Shown: positions 62,000-64,000 of the stretch, in pieces
Position numbering within the stretch: position 1 is the first letter of the stretch
Layout: every line of letters starts with the position of its first letter
Assembly (NCBI RefSeq): GCF_013409065.1
Contig: NZ_JACBZP010000001.1
Location: 682,001-746,000 of the forward strand
DNA: 64,000 bases
Direction of reading: 5' to 3'
DNA from: Spelaeicoccus albus
GTDB taxonomy: Bacteria > Actinomycetota > Actinomycetes > Actinomycetales > Brevibacteriaceae
Notes under the pieces: model-generated
The model's database searches: none
What the model was told of the DNA's origin: nothing
What the model saw: only the letters and a program-made list of their open reading frames with translations
Position numbers and translations under genes: made by a program

Positions 62000-63610
62000 A
62001 TGCATGCACTGACGGCAACGGGAACACTCACCCGTTTCGCGCTGCGGCGGGATCGCCTGAGCACGACGATCTGGACGGTGGCGCTGGCGTTCATGGCCGT
62101 CTACCCGGCGATCGCCTTGCAGACGATCTACCCCACGGCAGCGGACCGGCAGGCGCGCGCCGCGTTGATGACGAACCCGGCAGCCATCGTCATGTCCGGG
62201 CCGGGGTACGGGTTGGACGATTACACCATCGGCGCCATCAATGCGAACGAGATGTTGCTCTGGCTCATGTTGGCGTCAGCGATCATGAATATCCTACTGA
62301 TCACCAAACACACGCGCGCGGAAGAGGAAAGCGGGAGGGCCGAGCTGATTCGGGCCGGCGTCGTCGGCCGATATTCCGGCATGACCGCGGCTCTTCTGGC
62401 CGCCGTCGTCGCAAATCTGGCAGTGACAGTGCTCACCGCTCTCGGGCTGCTGGTCGCGGCGTTCGACTTCGGCGATTCACTGCTTTATGCGGCAGCGCTC
62501 GGCGTCACGGGGATGGTCTTTGCAGCGATTTCCGCGGTCGCGGCGCAGCTGGCCGAGCACGCCCGCGCGGGCACCGGTATCGCCATGGCCGTGCTCGGGG
62601 CCGCGGTGCTTGCCGACGGGATCGGCAATGTGCAAGAAACGCACGGCAATTGGCTGTCGTGGCTTTCGCCGCTGGCGTGGGCGCAGCAGACCCGCAGTTT
62701 CGTCGACGCCCGGTGGTGGCCGCTGCTCATCTCGGTGGCGGTGATCGCGGTCCTCGTGGCTGCCGGATATGCCCTGTCGGCCCGGCGAGACGTCGGCGCC
62801 GGCCTTCTTCCCGCACGGACGGGACGGGCGCACGGGTCGGCAATGCTCGGCAGTCCGCTCGGGCTGGCGCTTCGGCTTCAGCGCGGACTCTTCATTGCGT
62901 GGGCGGCGGCCTTGACGCTGACAGGTTTGGCCATGGGCTCCTTGGTCGGAGCGGCGCAGGACATGTTGAACAGCAATGAGGACATTTCGAAGAAGATGTC
63001 GGCGCTCGTGGCACCGAGCGCAACGAGCGCCGCGGACGGTTTCATTTCCGTCATCCTGCTGTTCATCGCCTTGCTGGCCGGCGTGTTCGCCGTTTCGTCG
63101 ACGTTGCGCCTGCGGTCCGAGGAGACGAGTGGACGCGTGGAGCCGTTGCTGGCAACCGCGACGGGCCGATGGCGTTGGATGGGCCAAGGGCTGATTGTGT
63201 CGGTCGTCGGCGCGGCCGTGCTGCTCATGCTCGGCGCGCTCGGCCTGGCCGTCACGGTGTCGGCCGATCTCGACAGGGCCGGTGAATACGGCCGCGTCAT
63301 GCAGGCGGCGAGCGCGTATCTCGTCCCCGAAGTGTTTCTGTGCGCGCTGGCCGCCGTACTGTTCGGCATCCGATCGGCGCTCGCCCCACTGGCGTGGATT
63401 GCCATCGTTTATGCCGGCGTGGTGGGAATGTTCGGCGGACTGATGAATTTGCCCGACTGGTCGCAAAAACTCTCCCCGTTCCATGCGGTGCCGCAGTTGC
63501 CGGCCTCGGATCCGGACTTCGGGCCGCTGATCGGGTTCGGGGGCGCGGCCGTCGTCCTGCTGGTGCTCGGATTGGTGTTCTTCCGGCGCCGGGACGCCGC
63601 GCTGAGCTGA
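62000..63610 (+). CDS. ABC exporter permease with two six-helix halves
   Basis: A 536-residue permease with twelve helices in two similar halves (about 15-260 and 295-530). The first half has LSTTIWTVALAFMAVYPAIALQTIYPTAADRQARAALMTNPAAIVMSGPGYGLDDYTIGAI, the second begins QRGLFIAWAAALTLTGLAMGS. Each half contains an EExSGRxExL loop (EEESGRAELIRAG and EETSGRVEPLLATATGRWRWM). This is the doubled permease typical of multidrug exporters found in actinobacteria. ATG 62000 lies three bases past the ATPase stop. It completes the TetR-ATPase-permease operon. Confidence 0.9.
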   Translation: MHALTATGTLTRFALRRDRLSTTIWTVALAFMAVYPAIALQTIYPTAADRQARAALMTNPAAIVMSGPGYGLDDYTIGAINANEMLLWLMLASAIMNILLITKHTRAEEESGRAELIRAGVVGRYSGMTAALLAAVVANLAVTVLTALGLLVAAFDFGDSLLYAAALGVTGMVFAAISAVAAQLAEHARAGTGIAMAVLGAAVLADGIGNVQETHGNWLSWLSPLAWAQQTRSFVDARWWPLLISVAVIAVLVAAGYALSARRDVGAGLLPARTGRAHGSAMLGSPLGLALRLQRGLFIAWAAALTLTGLAMGSLVGAAQDMLNSNEDISKKMSALVAPSATSAADGFISVILLFIALLAGVFAVSSTLRLRSEETSGRVEPLLATATGRWRWMGQGLIVSVVGAAVLLMLGALGLAVTVSADLDRAGEYGRVMQAASAYLVPEVFLCALAAVLFGIRSALAPLAWIAIVYAGVVGMFGGLMNLPDWSQKLSPFHAVPQLPASDPDFGPLIGFGGAAVVLLVLGLVFFRRRDAALS

Positions 63611-64000
63611 CCCACGCGGGCGCTGGCATCATCCCTCGCCGAGCCGGCTGCCGTGCGCCGGCGAGCGTGAACAGCGCCACCGTCCGCCGCCCACCCAGGC
63701 CGGGCGGGGGCCCGTCGCGCTGGGCGAACTTTTCTGGCGGCAGGTGGCGCTGCCTGCGGGCAGCGACTCTTTCCCACACTGGAGAGCCAAAGCAATACTC
63801 TGACCGGAACCAGCTTCACTGGTAAAGCAGCCCGCTTCTTTACCGTAACGGCGGTTGGCCCGGAAAACCGCGTATTTTTACCGTGAATACCCTCAAAGAA
63901 TCTCGGCGGTATCGGGGCCTGAGCCGACAAGGAGGAGACGACGACTGACGGCGGCCGGCCCGGCTGACGGCGTTAGGCAGGCGGGGCCGGCGCTTCGGAC
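63611..64000 (+). other. Non-coding tail with TTTACC motifs and a possible downstream start
   Basis: No clear gene. Between 63780 and 63900 the DNA becomes AT-richer and holds an inverted pair GGTAAAG (63821-63827)/CTTTACC (63838-63844) and a third copy, TTTTTACCGTGAAT (63875-63888). Each is followed by or paired with ACCGT. At 63931-63937 GGAGGAG lies seven bases before a CTG, from which an open frame runs off the window end. A gene starting with CTG is rare, so this is a weak candidate. Confidence 0.35.

Noticed and set aside
1-64000. CRISPR arrays
   Set aside because: The repeats present are palindromes and an IS with iterated ends, not regularly spaced direct repeats with unique spacers; no cas genes are present.

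Overview
The window is GC-rich DNA from an actinobacterium. The long mixed-strand operons, GTG/TTG starts, branched-chain keto acid dehydrogenase operon, CsoR copper switch and family-1 encapsulin all fit this. I favour a member of the Micrococcales close to Brevibacterium, but that placement is inference. There is no rRNA, tRNA, CRISPR array or prophage. One complete IS481-type element is present, plus several families of palindromic intergenic repeats.

Layout. 1-4.1 kb: molybdate uptake, with the end of a binding protein, a fused permease-ATPase, a Mop-domain regulator and an odd ATPase-like protein that has lost its nucleotide-binding motifs. 4.2-13.4 kb: acyl-CoA dehydrogenase, a secreted unknown, TetR, YjbR and VOC proteins, a thioredoxin-NHL protein, alcohol dehydrogenase, the PLP protein YggS and a short-chain dehydrogenase. 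13.6-16.5 kb: a membrane protein, an Xre regulator and an ABC exporter, preceded by a cluster of CTTGAC half-sites. 16.5-26.7 kb: DyP peroxidase with an encapsulin-targeting tail, amine oxidase, TetR, acyl-CoA synthetase, AlkB, an S9 peptidase and a CopD-CtaG fusion. 26.9-31 kb: HU, the zinc-free ribosomal proteins S14, L33 and L28, a peptidase, a membrane protein and a Fur/Zur repressor. 31.1-34.9 kb: the bkd operon and its control region. 35-39.6 kb: a small membrane protein, a three-gene WXG100-like cassette and purB. 39.6-42.1 kb: a CitA/CitB-type two-component system.

42.3-43.6 kb holds an encapsulin shell with an encapsulated ferritin. 43.7-46.6 kb is csoR-copZ-copA with a CsoR operator. 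46.6-48.9 kb is a divergent TetR/DHA2 efflux pair with operators in the shared promoter. 48.9-52.7 kb: glycerol dehydrogenase, the IS481 element and a diacetyl/acetoin reductase. 52.8-57 kb: an alcohol dehydrogenase, a two-subunit GMC oxidoreductase and an IclR regulator. 57-64 kb: small stress-type proteins, an AraC regulator, a lipoprotein and a TetR-ABC exporter operon, ending in a 390-base non-coding tail.

The points most worth pursuing are these. First, a two-cargo encapsulin system: the ferritin gene is next to the shell gene, while a DyP with an almost identical tail lies 25 kb away. Second, a family of long, exactly self-complementary palindromes. The IS481 element has inserted at the centre of one, leaving a 15-bp target duplication. 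Third, a catalytically dead ModC-like TOBE protein in the molybdate locus.
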